This document shows, in pieces, positions 1-14,040 of a DNA stretch of 64,000 nucleotides. The stretch is taken from contig QZCP01000028.1 in the NCBI GenBank assembly GCA_003956705.1, positions 60,482 to 124,481 on the forward strand, written 5' to 3'. The notes under the pieces are model-generated. The model saw only the letters and a program-made list of their open reading frames with translations, searched no databases and was not told the origin of the DNA. Within the stretch, counting starts at the first letter, position 1. Every line of letters starts with the position of its first letter. A program made the translations under genes and the position numbers. Source of the DNA: Brevipalpus yothersi. Taxonomy: Eukaryota; Arthropoda; Arachnida; Trombidiformes; Tenuipalpidae.

Positions 1-156
1 TTTCTATTTTGCTCTCTTTTTTTCATCTTCATCCATCCTCTCTCATCCCGCTGATTTTGTCGCTACTGTGGCGTGAAAAAGATTATGAAAGATGAGAGAG
101 TGAATAAATGTTTTCTCTTTTCTTCCAACTGATCTGGTCAATTATCAAGTGGGCAT

Positions 157-159
<3 letters not shown>

Positions 160-203
<44 letters not shown>
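160..203. repeat. (GA)n microsatellite
   Basis: Uninterrupted GA dinucleotide repeat of about 21 units in non-coding sequence. Confidence 0.95.
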
Positions 204-204
<1 letters not shown>

Positions 205-3200
205 ATATTTTCCATTCTTTCTTAATATAGTGGATGTATATGGGATGAATAATAATGAGTGATGAGCATGAATAAGGGATTTGAAGCTATTGGAGGGCTT
301 TTATGAATATTTTTGGGTGATATGCATGAGAATCTCGATTGGATATCAAGTGGATAGATGGAATGGAAAATAGGCTCATGAACTTTTTCTTTATCTTGAA
401 ATTTAGCTCAACAGATCATCCTGTCTGATCTACTGCCGTGGATGTATATGAGCAATATCAGATCAGTAGCTTCCTGAGATTGAAGAATTTTCAACTCAAA
501 ACTCAGCATGATGTATATATTATGGCCAGATATATGATCTGAATTTTTGTTTCAAGTGTGAAGGTCATCATGTTGACAGATGGATATGGCTCATGGTATA
601 TTCCATGTATACATCAGATTTCTATGAAGATAAGTTGATGATCACTAATTTAGGCCAACTATTTAGGAGAATTATGAAGTATCCCGATTATCAATTAGGC
701 AAACTTTTAAGTAGTCATACTGTTGTTTTTATGGGAATCTGAATTCATTTGAACAATATGAATGTATTCATCAACATTATCATGATGGAAAAATTCTCAG
801 TATTCAGTTCATGGACACAATATTTGCCTTTGGGCCTCGACGAAAGATTCAAATTAACTGATACACAAATGCAAATGAGACAGAAAAAAATGTTTTTGAA
901 TTAAATATATAAAATTGGGCTTAAATTTCATATAATTGGAACATCATGTTGGGCTAGTCTATATTAACAAGAGAAATCGGTGAATCAGTAAGCTAAATTT
1001 GAAAGCTCTTTTTTCTTTCTTGAATGTGAAAAACTTGGAAAATTCTCAAAATAATTCAAATAATTCTCAACTAATCGGATCGTTTAATCACAAATACATT
1101 TGATTATACAGTAGTACATGTTGTAGCATGTCGTCAGTATTGGAAAAAAATTTGATTTTACATGATTCTTCTTAAGCTAATCAAGGTGTAAAAAAATCAT
1201 CATCAAGCTCACGAATCAATCGAAAATCGAGAATGATTGTAGAAAAGATGAAAATAAAAATGTTCTGTTAATGGTACTTGATTGACACAATAACCAAAAT
1301 AAATGGCCAATCAAAAAAAATTAAACTTTAACTCTTTATCAACATCACACACACAATTTTTGTAAACTACTTTAAAGTTTACCAAACAGTATCAAAACAA
1401 TTTGATATGATGAACAAGAAGCTTGATCCTATCGCATTTTAAACCTACTCTTGGGCTTACCTCTGTCCATATCTGGACAATGTAGACGAATATTGTTTGA
1501 TTTCATTCTTGCCAATCTTTTCAATTGACGTGTGGGGTAACTGAGATTCCGATTACGGAAGAGAATTGATTGTTTGAATTCCATCAAAGCTTCTCATATG
1601 AGCCCTTCTATAGAAATATGAGCATTCTTCAGAATGGGTTCTGTTCAATTGAATGTGGGCATAATAGCTTGATACTGGATGATTCGATGTTGTATTGAAT
1701 TATTTGAGAGCCATACTGTGCCAAAAATAATGAATTTAGAAGGTATCAGTGGAAGAATGAATTCCGAAAAGTATCATCAGAGCAAATGAAGATGAATTGT
1801 TCAGCAAGAAAAAAATCAGATAGATAGAAGAGAGATTAATTTTTAGCAAGAAAAATTAATTGCCTCAATTTATCTTTTTCTAGCCAACTGTATCAAGAGC
1901 AGATAGCTCATAATGTTTCATGAGTTAATCCTTTTTCAAGTTTAGGTATAATCTGAATACCATTGCTTGAGGATCGTGCTGGTCAAGAGCTGGGAAACAT
2001 GATGGCAAGAGAGAGAGACCTTAAAGTTGATTATCTAATAATCAAATAAGAGAATCTTGAATAGAGAAAGAGGATATCTCATGATTTCATCGTCTGAGCT
2101 TGTGGTGTATATCAATTCTTTTGTTATGATGAGATTTTCTATTTATGAATATGTACATCAACAAGATATCATTCATTTACGTGGGAAATGGAGTGATGAA
2201 ATCAGTATAATTGAATGGAAGAGAAAGAAACAGTGATAAAGGGTGAGAAGATAGAGAAAGAGAGGAAAAGATAGAGGAAATTGTCCATGGAGGAGGTCGG
2301 AAGTTTGAAACAAGCTCAACACTATTCTTGGAATCAGATTGGAGTCAAAAGTTACTCTGATGAAAAAGGCTTAAGAATTTGAAAGTAACATGATCAGGTT
2401 GATGATATTATGGTGCCAGGAAATGAGAAATACTTGGAAATATCATTTGTCTTATTGAAATTATTTCCCCATCTCTCTCTCTCTCTCTCTTGATCAAAGG
2501 AAGTCAAGCTAAAGTTGATGAGTTTATCGACTTCTATAATCCATAAACACACACACACACAAAATACACTGATATGTTGTCTTGTATGTGTGATAGATGA
2601 GCCGTTTCATTTTTCTGAAATGGAAAGATTCAATATTTGACCATCGACCGAAATAGGGACCAATTTGATTTTTTGGTTGGATGATGAAATCAGAATTAGA
2701 AGAAAAAGAATTCGAATCAAGCTGTTAAGTGATTTATATACTTTTTTTCCACTTTCTCCCGAGTCTAGACTGAATGGACTTAGTTACTTGAGAATGATGA
2801 CGATCAGATATATTTATAAGCACACATCATATATATATAAAAATATTGTTTTCTTTGGATGATCAAAAAGTGTTGACTTTTACTTAAATCAAATCGGTGA
2901 TCGACCAGGAAGAGCATTAGGAGAGTGTGCTACTGTGGTGTGTCTCCAAAACACATTGAATGTAATCCACCAAAATAATCTTAGCGGAAATGATTGTGGT
3001 TGAGTGTAGAAATTGATTCGTTACTCAAGCTTATATGGTACATCAGAACCCTTTAGAAATCAATCCATCATAATGCAATAAATCTCAGCATTCTAAGCAT
3101 TAACGGTAATAAAGAAGTTCCACCACTCGACGTCAGAAAAAAAATCAACCATATTCACATGGAATGTGATTCATTGAAATGACGAGTCCACAAGAAAGCT

Positions 3201-3487
3201 CTTATTTCCTCAGAATTCCAACTGATAGCTGCTGAAAATCTATCCTTTTAACCCAACTCAAGAGATAACATTGTTTATCAAAAAAATGGTCGATGTTGTC
3301 TGGTTATATATGATCCAAAAATAGACTTAATGAAACTTAATTATAGTGAAAGAAGCTGTGGAATTCATGATGCAACAATTAAGTGGATAAGAAACTCAAA
3401 CATACACATCAGTTGATAAGGTCGATTCATGGTGTACATTCATTGCATTTGAGGCTTGAAAAAAAGGCAATAATTACTGAGAATGAA

Positions 3488-3490
<3 letters not shown>

Positions 3491-3534
<44 letters not shown>
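3491..3534. repeat. (GA)n microsatellite
   Basis: Uninterrupted GA dinucleotide repeat of about 22 units. It creates artificial Arg-Glu and Ser-Leu open frames on the two strands. Confidence 0.95.
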
Positions 3535-3539
<5 letters not shown>

Positions 3540-4528
3540 ATCTGAGAAAAATGCTATCTGACTGTGGTGGCTGGGAATGAGATGATCAATGACAATGAAA
3601 GAAGAAGATTCAGATAAGAGGAAGAGGAAGAGAGTGAATAAAAAATGGAAAAAAGAAAGATCAATGGACTTATATACACTTGGAATGCTCAATTGGTTAA
3701 GGCCATCTCCAGATCGAAAGATAAGTGGCCAGAACAATGCATTCCTTTTATATACGCTACTACCTTTTTTTGGCATGTCTGTATGTATGTGTTCTTATAT
3801 ATAAATATAAGTGTGTGTGTGGATGAAAATGAAATCATTTAAGGTTTAACAACTGCAAAAGTTTGGAAAAATTATCTCCACTAACTACCCTGTTTTGGGT
3901 GGAAAAATTGTGTGTATATATGATGGAATGTATTGTGTGTATTCACCTTGGAAGATTGGACCTTTCTCTTTTCTCCTCTAATTTGACAACTTTTTCTCTT
4001 TCTTTTTTGCTACACCTTTTAAGATCACTTGAAGCCAATTTAGAGTGTCAAAATATATATAAACTCATTGAATGACCACTGGTTAAGAATTTAGCAATTT
4101 AGTTCCACTTTTAGCTGTCTAAATAAATCGTTTTTGGAAGACAAAATTCGGGAAGATCACTCTTAAACCTATGCTCGATTATCAGAAATATTCGATTAAT
4201 TCGAAAAAGGACATGATACTTTTGGTAGTGATCCCTTTTTTTTCGTTTTTTTTGCTTGAAATGCTTGAACCACATGAACTTCTTCCTCGAACCATATCAC
4301 ACACTAATTATTTTGTTGTTGTTGTTGTCACTATTATCATTTCTATTCAGAACATGGAAATAATTCCAATTTACAAGTGGCACAATCATTTGCGGTTCCA
4401 ATTATTATTGATGCTCCCCAATCGGTACGTTATTAGCTTGATCCTTCTAATCACTAATCAGCGTGAATGAATATTTAAGGGTAACTAATAATGTATTTCA
4501 ACTTTTTTTTCTCTTGCCATTGAATCAG

Positions 4529-7500
4529 CATTCGAAGGAGAAAAGTTCTGATAGCCTGAAGCAAGAAAGTTCTAATGAAGCCTCAAATTTGATTGGTAAA
4601 CGATTCAGCTTTTCGGCAAGCATGTTTGAATCATTCTTAGATTCAAAAGCATCTTCTGAGAGGAAAAAAGATGAAATTAATTTAGCAAGTCCACAATCGG
4701 TATCAATAGCCATGAGATTACTGCCCAAACGTCGATATCGTAAACTTCGAATTGCAACCATTGATGATAATAATAAAAATGGTCCACTTTCACCACTTAA
4801 ATCAGTCAATATCAGTGAACCTGTATCATTCATACTCAAGCGTGCTGGTCAATTGTCTGATTTACCCAAACAAACTAGTGGACTAGTGACACGTAAGCCA
4901 CGAATCAAGAATAAACATCATTCTCAACAACAGCAACAACAATCAACACCAAGTTCAACGACAAAACAGCAATCAGCATTGGCTAGAGTTGAAATTGCAC
5001 GACAAAAAAGTGGCCTTCAATCGAGTGGTCAACACTTGCTACCACTTTCAACACCACCAGATATATCGAGTAATAATAGGGGATCCAATGAATTGACCAA
5101 CAGAAATCGAAAGTTATCCAAACATCATATTGCACTCACTGGTCCACCATTACAGAATGGACACAGTTTGCCACCAGCACCATTATCATCATCAGTGTCA
5201 AACAAAATGGTCAGCAAAAAAGAGCACAAACAATTAGCCACTGCCGCGGCAACATCGCCGGCTGTATCATGGTCTGAGAGAAGAAAAAAGAATACAGCAA
5301 TTAATAATAATCATAGTGTTGAGAAAAAAGTTAAGCATGATCGAAATCGTGGTAAAACTTTGACTACAACACCCACTAGTACAACTACAAGATTACCAAT
5401 AATGGTGACAACTGTGGCCACAACAATTAAGCCTCAAACGGTACCTACAGAATTGGAATGGTTTAAGCATCCTGATCCACCGAAACCAACACAATTGCCG
5501 ATTAAAAATTCTCCCAAGAATTTGGGTAATCATGGAACCATCCTTATGTCAGGTAATCATGAGACGATAAGCAGTAATCAAACTCAATTAACTCGAATAC
5601 CATTGGAACCACTAGATTATGAAACAGATTTGAATCCAAGTGAGCCAGAAGTGATGGTCAATAACAATCATAGATATACCACACAAAGACCTATCTTTCG
5701 AACGACTATACCCCCAGCAATTTATAGACAAAATCAACAATATCAGCGTCCATCTAATTTGACAAGATCAGGCAAACATTCTGGTATGGCTCGTGATCAT
5801 CAAAATTCGAATAAATCTGAACGTAATCGTTTCAGTGCTGAAGTATTGTATCATGCTGGATCAAAGGAATCCGATCGATCGACAACATATCAAGAGATGG
5901 CAAGTGATAGCAATGAAGTACGAAGTACCACCAGCAACAGAATATTTGAAAATGATGCTGGAACACCGGACAAACGGTACAAGAAAATTGGTGCAAATCG
6001 ATCAAATCAAAGAGTTTCGATCTACAATTCTGCCACAATATCAACTACAACACCGATGCAACCAAATCAATTTAGTGGTGAATCAGATGTGATCACTGAA
6101 CAGAATGTTGAGTTTGGTATTCGAACCAAGCCATTGGCAAGTGGTGGTGAAAGTAATGAGAAGAAAAATCAAGAGAATGAAATCTATGGCAATAGTATTA
6201 GCTCACAATCAAGCGATCGAACACGTCAAGGTAGCAAATTTTCCTGGTCCATAAATAGCCGTGATCAACATGGTCAAAATGATGCCACCAGTAAGAGTAA
6301 CAATCATCGACCATCATCAATTAATGAGATGACCACAACAAGTGGATACAAGTATATCTATAATCATAATGATCAAGGTGATCAGTATGATGAATCATCA
6401 ACTGAGGTGAGTATATCAAGAATATTCCAAACTTCTGAAGCAGAATTCTGTGAAGTTCAAGACTAATACATGTATAATGATTTTCATTACAGACAATCGA
6501 TCCTGAACCATCAACTACAGTAAAAGTGTCCAAAGGTTATACACAGGAAGAATTAGCTTCATTCGGCACCAAAATTACCAAACAATATGAAGATCAATCA
6601 TTTGCATCAACACCTGCACCAAGACATTATCATCATCAAACGAAACGAATTAATGGTCGAAAAACAACCAGTACATCAACGACCACATCAACACCTAATC
6701 CAGTAACTGAATCAAACGATGAAGAATGGGAAACATCAATTAATAATCAGTATCAAAAACCACTTCGAAGTGATTCATCAACTGTCATATACAATAAGCC
6801 GATATCAGGTTTAAAAGAAATAATTTATGAAGAATTCCATAAGAATTATAATTATCATGTGCCGATAAATCAGAATCAGAATCAAAAGACAAATGATCAC
6901 GGAAAAGTGAGTCCAAATGATAATATTGGTGCAGATAGTGTGAATGAAGATAGTCCATACGAGAAACCTGATGATAAATCGTTATCAAATTCTGAAGATT
7001 ATGGTGATAATTTGAAAAAAAATCGTAAAGATTCTGAGCCAACAGAATATCTATTTCCAATTGATGTCAGCCATCTAGACAAACATTGTAAGCGAAATAA
7101 GTCATCTTCAATATCATCTACAGCCCACAAAAATTCAGCTCTCAATAGCCGTCATGATCCTTATTATCACAATCGTCATCATGGTCGAAATAATCATGTT
7201 GATGATCGAAACCATGGCACAAGTCGACAAGATGAGAATGTATTTGCCAATAGTGATAGAGATGAGGAACACTTATCATTTGGCGATCGTCGAACTGATC
7301 GAAAGAATCGAAATTATAATATGAGAAAAATTGCCTACCAATACAAACCTTTACCACCCACCACAACACCAATGTCACCCCAATATGATTCCGAATCAGA
7401 TTCCAGTGCCAAGATTGAATATGAATCAGTAACCGAAGTGGCCACCAGTGGTTATGGTGATTATGACCAATCAACCACTCCAGCATACCAAGATCCAACC

Positions 7501-9070
7501 AATTCGTTGGATTATGATACCACCAAGCGTGCACATGATCCATATGCACCAAATTATGGTCAAGATACAAGCCATCATCAGTATCAACACCATCGTAATT
7601 CAAATTCTAACAATAATCATGATATCACTAATCAGCCAAAAGTTTTTACCGAAAGACCTCATCCTAATCAACCAGCGACTTATTCAGGTACATGTTCATT
7701 TAATTATGATTAAGCTGTTGGCGCCATAATGAATTACAATTAATCTTCTCCTCCAACTTATTCCTTGTACAGATCCTGTGAATTATGTGAATGAATATGA
7801 TGAAGAATATCCATACACAAATCGAGAGATGGACAAAAATTATGATCAAACAATGGCTGTCACTGATACTACTCATCGATATCGTGATGAAACAGATAAC
7901 GGTAAACGAAACACACTGGCTGATGATAAAGCTGTTTTCGATAATTTTGGTCCCGAAGCAATGGAGCCACGAGCTAGACCATTAAAATCGAAAAGTCGTG
8001 ATACCTTTGCCCACAGTGATCATCATAACCACCGAGAATCAACAATCCAGTATGATCAACGTTCTCCACCCGATACGAATGTCCACACTCAGAGACCTAA
8101 TTATCATGTCCACCATCATCATGAACAGAGGGTTTCACCCAATTCCAGAGATGAAACACGAGTAACACCTCCAATGACTCCAGATTATGGTTCTGATGGA
8201 GAAGATTCATTGGATACTTTTGGTGGTGAATTGGCTGGTATTCCCGGAAATGCGGGTAAAGATTATCCTACATTATCAAAGTTACCGGAAACTATCAGTT
8301 TTTCTTGCCGAGATCGAACTTCCGGATTTTACGCAGATCCTAGCTATCGATGTCAGGTATGTACACAGAATTTTCAATCCAATATTCAAATACAGAACTT
8401 CCTGATGTTGATTAATGGAGCTCTTGGTGAGAAATATAGTTCATGATTATCTCTAATCGGCATAAATGTTTTAAATTTTCCACAGGTCTATCATCACTGT
8501 AATCATGGTACAATTCAATCATTTTTATGTCCAAATGGAACAGTTTTCAATCAGGAAATTTTCGTATGCAATTGGTGGTTCAATGTTGATTGTGAGCGAA
8601 GTGAACACTTATATCATTTGAATGAAAAATTAGAAAAAATGCGCTTAACATCAACAACCACCACAACAACAACGGAAGCTCCAATGTTAGAAAAATCAAC
8701 ATTATGGAAACAAAAACAGTATTCAAAATCAACAAGACCTCATTATTATGATATACATTCATCAGAACCCGAGTACGTCAATCATTATGATTACCGTGAA
8801 ACACCAACATATTATCCAAATTACGAGAGTAATGATCATTATGAATCTCGACCGAGAGATCATGATCAAGATCATCCATACCATCATCGCCAAACAACCT
8901 TACCACATCATACTTCTTCCCCATCTTCTTCCTCTTCATTACCATATTCTCAGTATAGCCATTATAAGAAAAATAATTCACACAATAAGTTACGAAATTT
9001 TGTGGCAAACAGGAGGTCTTATGATCATGGTGATTACGATCATTCATCTAGTCTCTTTCCATACTATTAA
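4529..9070 (+). CDS. CPAP1-type cuticle protein with one chitin-binding (CBM14) domain, 5' end missing
   Basis: Four exons join in phase: 4529-6406, 6493-7687, 7773-8356 and 8486-9070, giving at least 1413 residues. The only folded domain is near the C-terminus and spans the last intron. Its six cysteines have spacing C-x14-C-x5-C-x9-C-x12-C-x7-C, the peritrophin-A/CBM14 pattern, with CPAP1-like motifs such as CPNGTVFNQ and a WWFN-containing end. About 1200 preceding residues are low-complexity, rich in Ser, Thr, Asn, Gln, His and Asp, and probably disordered. In the family, such proteins are secreted and bind chitin in cuticle or tracheal matrix. No in-frame ATG with a signal peptide follows the acceptor at 4528; the first in-frame ATG is at 4622. 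An upstream signal-peptide exon is therefore expected but was not identified. Confidence 0.85.
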
Positions 9071-10074
9071 ACTATATTCGATCACCTAAATTGTTCTGAT
9101 TTTCATTGTTTTATTTCCATTTTCTACCTACAGACCATATCAGAATCTTCATTAGAATTATTTCAGTCATAAATTAATTCGAAGAATAAATATGATTAGC
9201 AGAAAGATTCTGAAGCCCATCATATTTTACGTTTGGTTTTAGACTGAACATATGAAAGAAGTTACATAAAAGGAGAAAATTTGTAGAAGTATTCAAAATC
9301 AACCATAGGTTCAGATAATCGAACTAAATAAGACCGCCATTTATTGAAAATGAAGATTATTTGATTTCTTAACCATCGTTGTCAGTTTTTCTCCAGCAAA
9401 TGCTAAAAATTTATCCACTACAAATTTAGATACATCTTGATGAGTTACAGAGAGCGAGGCTTCAAAAGCTATTAGCAAATTATGATATTGCTCAACATTT
9501 GAAAAAAAACCAGTAAAAGAAGGTGTAATCGACTAGAAATTCTTTTAAGTTTACTTCCAAATCGAATTCACATTCCACTTTCACGAAAGATTTTTACGAT
9601 ATTGTTCAGGTCATGGTGATAATTTATTGTGGTAGTAGTTCTAAGAAGAAACTCATTCACATAGGAATCCATCAACTGTTAGATGGTACAATATGAAATT
9701 GATACGCTCAATAATTTAACGAGTGACTTATTATTGATTCTTGAAATGATTCACATCTCAAAGATCATCATTTTCGTGATCAAAGTAATTTACAATCATT
9801 TCAATATGTTTTCAATTGTGGGAGAAAAATTTGTCTCGCCATTGTTCATGATATTTTGTGAATTAAATTTCATTTTCCTCTCAATTTTATACAATTTCTG
9901 AGGGCTCAAAAACAAAATAGGAAAGAGGATAAAAAAACAAACAAGCAAATGATCTAGAGGGCAAAATTTTATTCCAAAAAAGTGAGAAATGATTGAAAAA
10001 TTCTCACTAAGGCGAATATATTGAGCCAGAAGTCCCGTTATCTGAATCATAGCTAAGTCATCTTAGGTAGAGAG
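9071..10074. other. Intergenic, 3' flank of the cuticle gene and 5' flank of the receptor gene
   Basis: Apart from the AATAAA at 9185 I see no gene, RNA or repeat of note. The short open frames show no family features. Confidence 0.6.
9185..9190 (+). terminator. Poly(A) signal of the CPAP1-like gene
   Basis: AATAAA lies 115 bases after the stop codon at 9070. Confidence 0.55.
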
Positions 10075-11391
10075 ATGTTGCCTGGAATGGCTATTCTCAA
10101 ATTAATTGCAAGATATATAAAATCATTCAGATTAGTTAAGAAAAATTCATTCCTTTCCGGTCGTTTTGTACACGATTATGAATCAGATTTCAAAGCTTGT
10201 GGTTATGTATGTATAGATTTACAAAGTGGCCAATTGAATTCGTCTGAATTATATTTTTCAATGCTATTGCTATTCATTGGCTTGCTAAATGTTCTTCGCT
10301 CATTCTGTTGTATGATTTCCACCGATACAACACTATTGGCAAGCTTATGGGATCAATTTTTATTCCTAGAAAAAGGTCGATTGGCGGCAAATTGTACTGT
10401 TTTTTGGGTTTTTCTCGCTGTTACCATTGCTCATATTGGCTTTCTAGTGTCAAATAAAGATTTGAAACATTTTCGATGGTTCAAATTCTACACACAAACC
10501 AGATATCGTTTTTCATCAGCCGAAAAATGGGTTTCAATTCGATCCTTAATCGATCGATTGTATCAATTGAATTGGATAATTTTTAATGCATTTTTTATGT
10601 GCTGCTTTTTCGCTTCATCATTATTACCATTATTACTGATCGGCAAATTGAATGTTTTCAGCTCATATCTGATTATTTTTTCAGCTTTCACATCAATATT
10701 TGCTGCTTTCTATACTCTTCGCTGTATATTTTTGAATTTGAATATCTTAATAGCAAATTTTGTGATATCTGATTTTGTTTTGGAGGAGAAAAATGAAGAT
10801 TTTGTCGAAATTTTGTCCAACAATCGTGAAGTTTCGAAAAAAGTTTTCACTCGAATTCAAGAGAGTCTTGATGATTACATGAAAGTTAGAACATTCATCG
10901 AAAATATGGATGGTACAACATCTTGGATTGTTGGTGCTCAATGGTTTGGAGCCTATTTTATGTCAATAATTTCAATGTTTACATCAGCATACACTCGAGT
11001 ACCCACAATCACCAAGTTCTGGTTCCTTTCGATGTATGCAGTTTGCCTAATTATGGTTATGACTATCATGAATTTACTGGCTTCATTTGTCACTTCCAAG
11101 GTAAGAGAACTGAACTTATTGAACTGGACATTCAGAAGGAAGTTTCGATTTAACACTTTTCCAAATTATTGATTCGAAGGATCTCAAAGTTCGCCATACA
11201 CTTCTTCAAATTTTAAGCAGTTTTTACCTTCCTCAAGCTTTGAAAGTGAAAATTCTCAATATATTGAATCTCATCGAAGCAAGACCTGTGAGCTTTTCGT
11301 GTTTCAAATGCTTCAGGTTCACCAAGCAAACTCTTGTCATAGTAAGTTAATATCTGAATTGATTCTTTATTTGTGTCAATATTCTTTTTAT

Positions 11392-11463
<72 letters not shown>

Positions 11464-11538
11464 AAGGCTCTTCTTGAGAATGCATCTCATATGCTATTGA
11501 TCGTAGCAAATGGACGACGATTAATCGAATCTGAATAA
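10075..11538 (+). CDS. Gustatory receptor-like seven-transmembrane chemoreceptor
   Basis: Three phase-0 exons, 10075-11100, 11180-11341 and 11467-11538, encode 419 residues, the usual length for arthropod gustatory receptors. The first exon carries about six hydrophobic helices. The last two short exons hold the conserved C-terminal part, with a Phe-rich stretch followed by TKQTL and a final hydrophobic helix. This corresponds to the family's TM7 signature region, though the terminal TYxxxxxQ motif is not recognisable. Donors are GTAAGA and GTAAGT. In the family these are ligand-gated cation channels in chemosensory neurons; the ligand cannot be predicted. The last intron is almost entirely a (TC)n tract. 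Family assignment rests on architecture and the C-terminal pattern, because these receptors are very divergent. Confidence 0.75.
11395..11461. repeat. (TC)n microsatellite forming an intron polypyrimidine tract
   Basis: About 33 TC units on the + strand end five bases before the 3' splice site at 11466 of the gustatory receptor-like gene. Confidence 0.95.
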
Positions 11539-12631
11539 AAGAATAGATTGCGATATCGAGCTATTTTATCATCAACAATTGGAATATTTTTATTACCCAG
11601 TTATTCAGTGTCAAATATTCATTATCAATATTTGTGAATGTTTTTTTTGGTTATCGTATCTGAACTCTTTCTTTGTATTCTATTCTTTGGACAATAAAGG
11701 AATCAAATTATAAGTGGAGTTCATTTTGCTTCCACTAAATGCTCAGCGAAATCGGGGAGTGAGCATCGAGGAGTTTTATCCGAAAGAATTTGATGCTCTC
11801 GTGTAGGGAATCTCAATCACAGGATATAACAGTTGAATGATCAGATTCTGATTTGGTTGATCTCTTCCTTATTGAGCGATAGGATCAGAGAAGACGAGAG
11901 ATTCTTTGTATATTTGAATTCCGTCCGATTTACAACTTCCAGGTTCAATTTCTTCCATATCACCAAACTTTTCAAAATATCATTATCAGAATGAGCCTAA
12001 GATTTGCAATAAAAATTTTTTGCTAAAGAGTGAGAATATGCATTTTCCAGAGTCATAAAAATTCATTTCCACTATCTAGTGGGAAAAACCGGCTTCTTTA
12101 AAAAAGAATTTCCACTTCCTGACTTTATTTTGATGCAATACTTTGGGAAAAGAGAAGGGACAATCAATACAGCTGAAACAGATAAAATTTAAGATTTTCT
12201 CTCATCAATTAGGATTTTCCATCTCCTTCTTCCTCTCCTTTCTCCCCAAAGATACACAAATTGAGCACTCAATAATCTGGTTTCTGGTTGGCCCAACTCA
12301 AGATAGTTAAGCTATCTCTCCAAAGAGTAATATACCCTTTGCCCTCTCTTTCTCTCTCGGCCCAAACAGTATCTAAAGACGGTTAGTTTCCAAACAATTC
12401 AATTAGTTTTCCTAGCCCATGGGCTAGCATTATCTTATCTAGTCCCTTTGAGCACTTATATCACTTATATTATTATGGCAATTCCATTGAACAAAAAACA
12501 CCAATTCAAATCTTATGTGTATGCAAATACTCACATACCTGTGTGAATGATGGGTCAAATGTGCTGATCTCTCTCTTTTGCCTCCCAGAGCAAGGTCAAC
12601 CAATTAACAGATTGAAGGAACGAGTTGGCTT

Positions 12632-12662
<31 letters not shown>

Positions 12663-13185
12663 TCCTCTCTTTTCTTGGAATGCTCAAATCAACCTGTCTT
12701 GATCCCAAGAGAGAGAGGAAGAGAAGATGAGAGAGAAACTGATGAGGATCGAGTTAATCGTAATAAGGGGGTGGTGCTATTTTTTTTCCTTCCTCTTTTT
12801 GACTTAAAACATACACTAAACGATCAAACACTGATTTAACCAAGTGTTTCGGCTTCGAATAGAGAGTGTTGAATGTCACTTACTGGTTGAGCTGTATTCC
12901 TTCTTTTTTTGCTCTATCAGTTTGAGTGTGTGTGTGTGTGTGCAAATTTTAGCCTCGAAAAATGGTCATCAATATGCATCGAGTAAATTAGTGACAACAA
13001 CAATGTGTTTCGATGGTGGAAAATTTGTTACATTTTGAATATGATCATATTACATGTACTTCATGATGATTGAGTGGATGGACAAGATATGTACAGTGAT
13101 TTATGATTAATAGTGATCACAGTGATCCATAGCCAAAACTTGCTCAACTCTTTAATGTACATGTGTTTGTGAATGAACAGTGATC
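11539..13185. other. Intergenic
   Basis: Holds the receptor 3' end, a (TC)n tract near 12632-12661 and a (GT)n run near 12925. Open frames at 12543-12839 and 12844-13038 have no recognisable domains and are judged chance or repeat-derived. Confidence 0.55.
11693..11698 (+). terminator. Poly(A) signal of the gustatory receptor-like gene
   Basis: AATAAA about 155 bases after the stop codon at 11538. Confidence 0.6.
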
Positions 13186-13989
13186 ATGTTGAAGCATTTT
13201 CCTATTTCAATCGGCAAAACTTCCAATGGATTCACTGTGGAAGCCAAAATTATATCAATTTATCTAATTTTCAGTGCCATTCTATGTGATTATCTTACTT
13301 TAAGCAAGGCCAATCCCCCTAAATCTTCTACTCAATTGGTGAAGGACGATAAAACTTTAGCTCTTATTCAACGTGATCGTCTTAATATTTTAACTGATTG
13401 TGTTCTATATGATCTCGAGTAAGTTAATATTTTTCGGAAATAAAATTCGTTCACCGTTCTGATCATTATTATTTTATGACAAATTATCTCAACCTCACCA
13501 GAAAAAATCCCGATGTTGTGTCCTCTGTTGAAGATAAACACGATGTGGAAGCAAAATCGTGTTCTTTCGATAAGATGGTCCAAATAATTGACGAATGCAA
13601 TTCTCTACCTATCCAACGGAAATCGGAACTTGATCAAGATCTTCTCCTCAAGAGTAGAAGTTTCGAAAGAACGGAAGTAGTTTTGAATGCTACCCAAATG
13701 AAATCACTTTGGAGAGGAATAGTGCCAGGTAAGGTGGAGGTGATGGAACAATTTGATGCATAATCGAATGTACAAAAAAAAGACTCGATACTATCATGAG
13801 GGTCAGGGTAGACAGTGACAAAAGAAGGGAAGAAGAAGATGAGCAGCATCCATCAGATTGATGGAGAGGAATAGAAAGGTCAAAAGATCAGACTGAACTT
13901 TTCTTCTATTCTTTCCATCATCTTGATTCCTTACAAACTTACATCCACTATGTTTGTCTCAATCAAAGAGAGCAGGAAGTTGCATTTGA

Positions 13990-14040
<51 letters not shown>

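Larger units (their letters stand above)
1..4528. other. Non-coding stretch upstream of the CPAP1-like gene
   Basis: No recognisable coding sequence. The open frames here are short, lack family motifs and several are simple-repeat translations. It holds (GA)n tracts near 160-203 and 3491-3534, a (TC)n tract at 2472-2490 and a short (CA)n run near 2546. It may contain the missing first exon(s) of the downstream cuticle-protein gene. One open stretch at 4171-4470 encodes a hydrophobic N-terminal-like segment, but I could not join it to the next exon in phase. Confidence 0.5.

Noticed and set aside
7142..7603. A 153-codon minus-strand frame rich in His, Asp and Trp over the cuticle-protein exon
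   Set aside because: It is the complement of His/Asn/Asp-rich codons in the CPAP1-like gene; the low-complexity composition is explained by that.
11299..11466. Ser-Leu repeat proteins from (TC)n tracts (also 13923, 57616, 62432)
   Set aside because: Translations of dinucleotide repeats. Only the portion after 11466 is a real exon.
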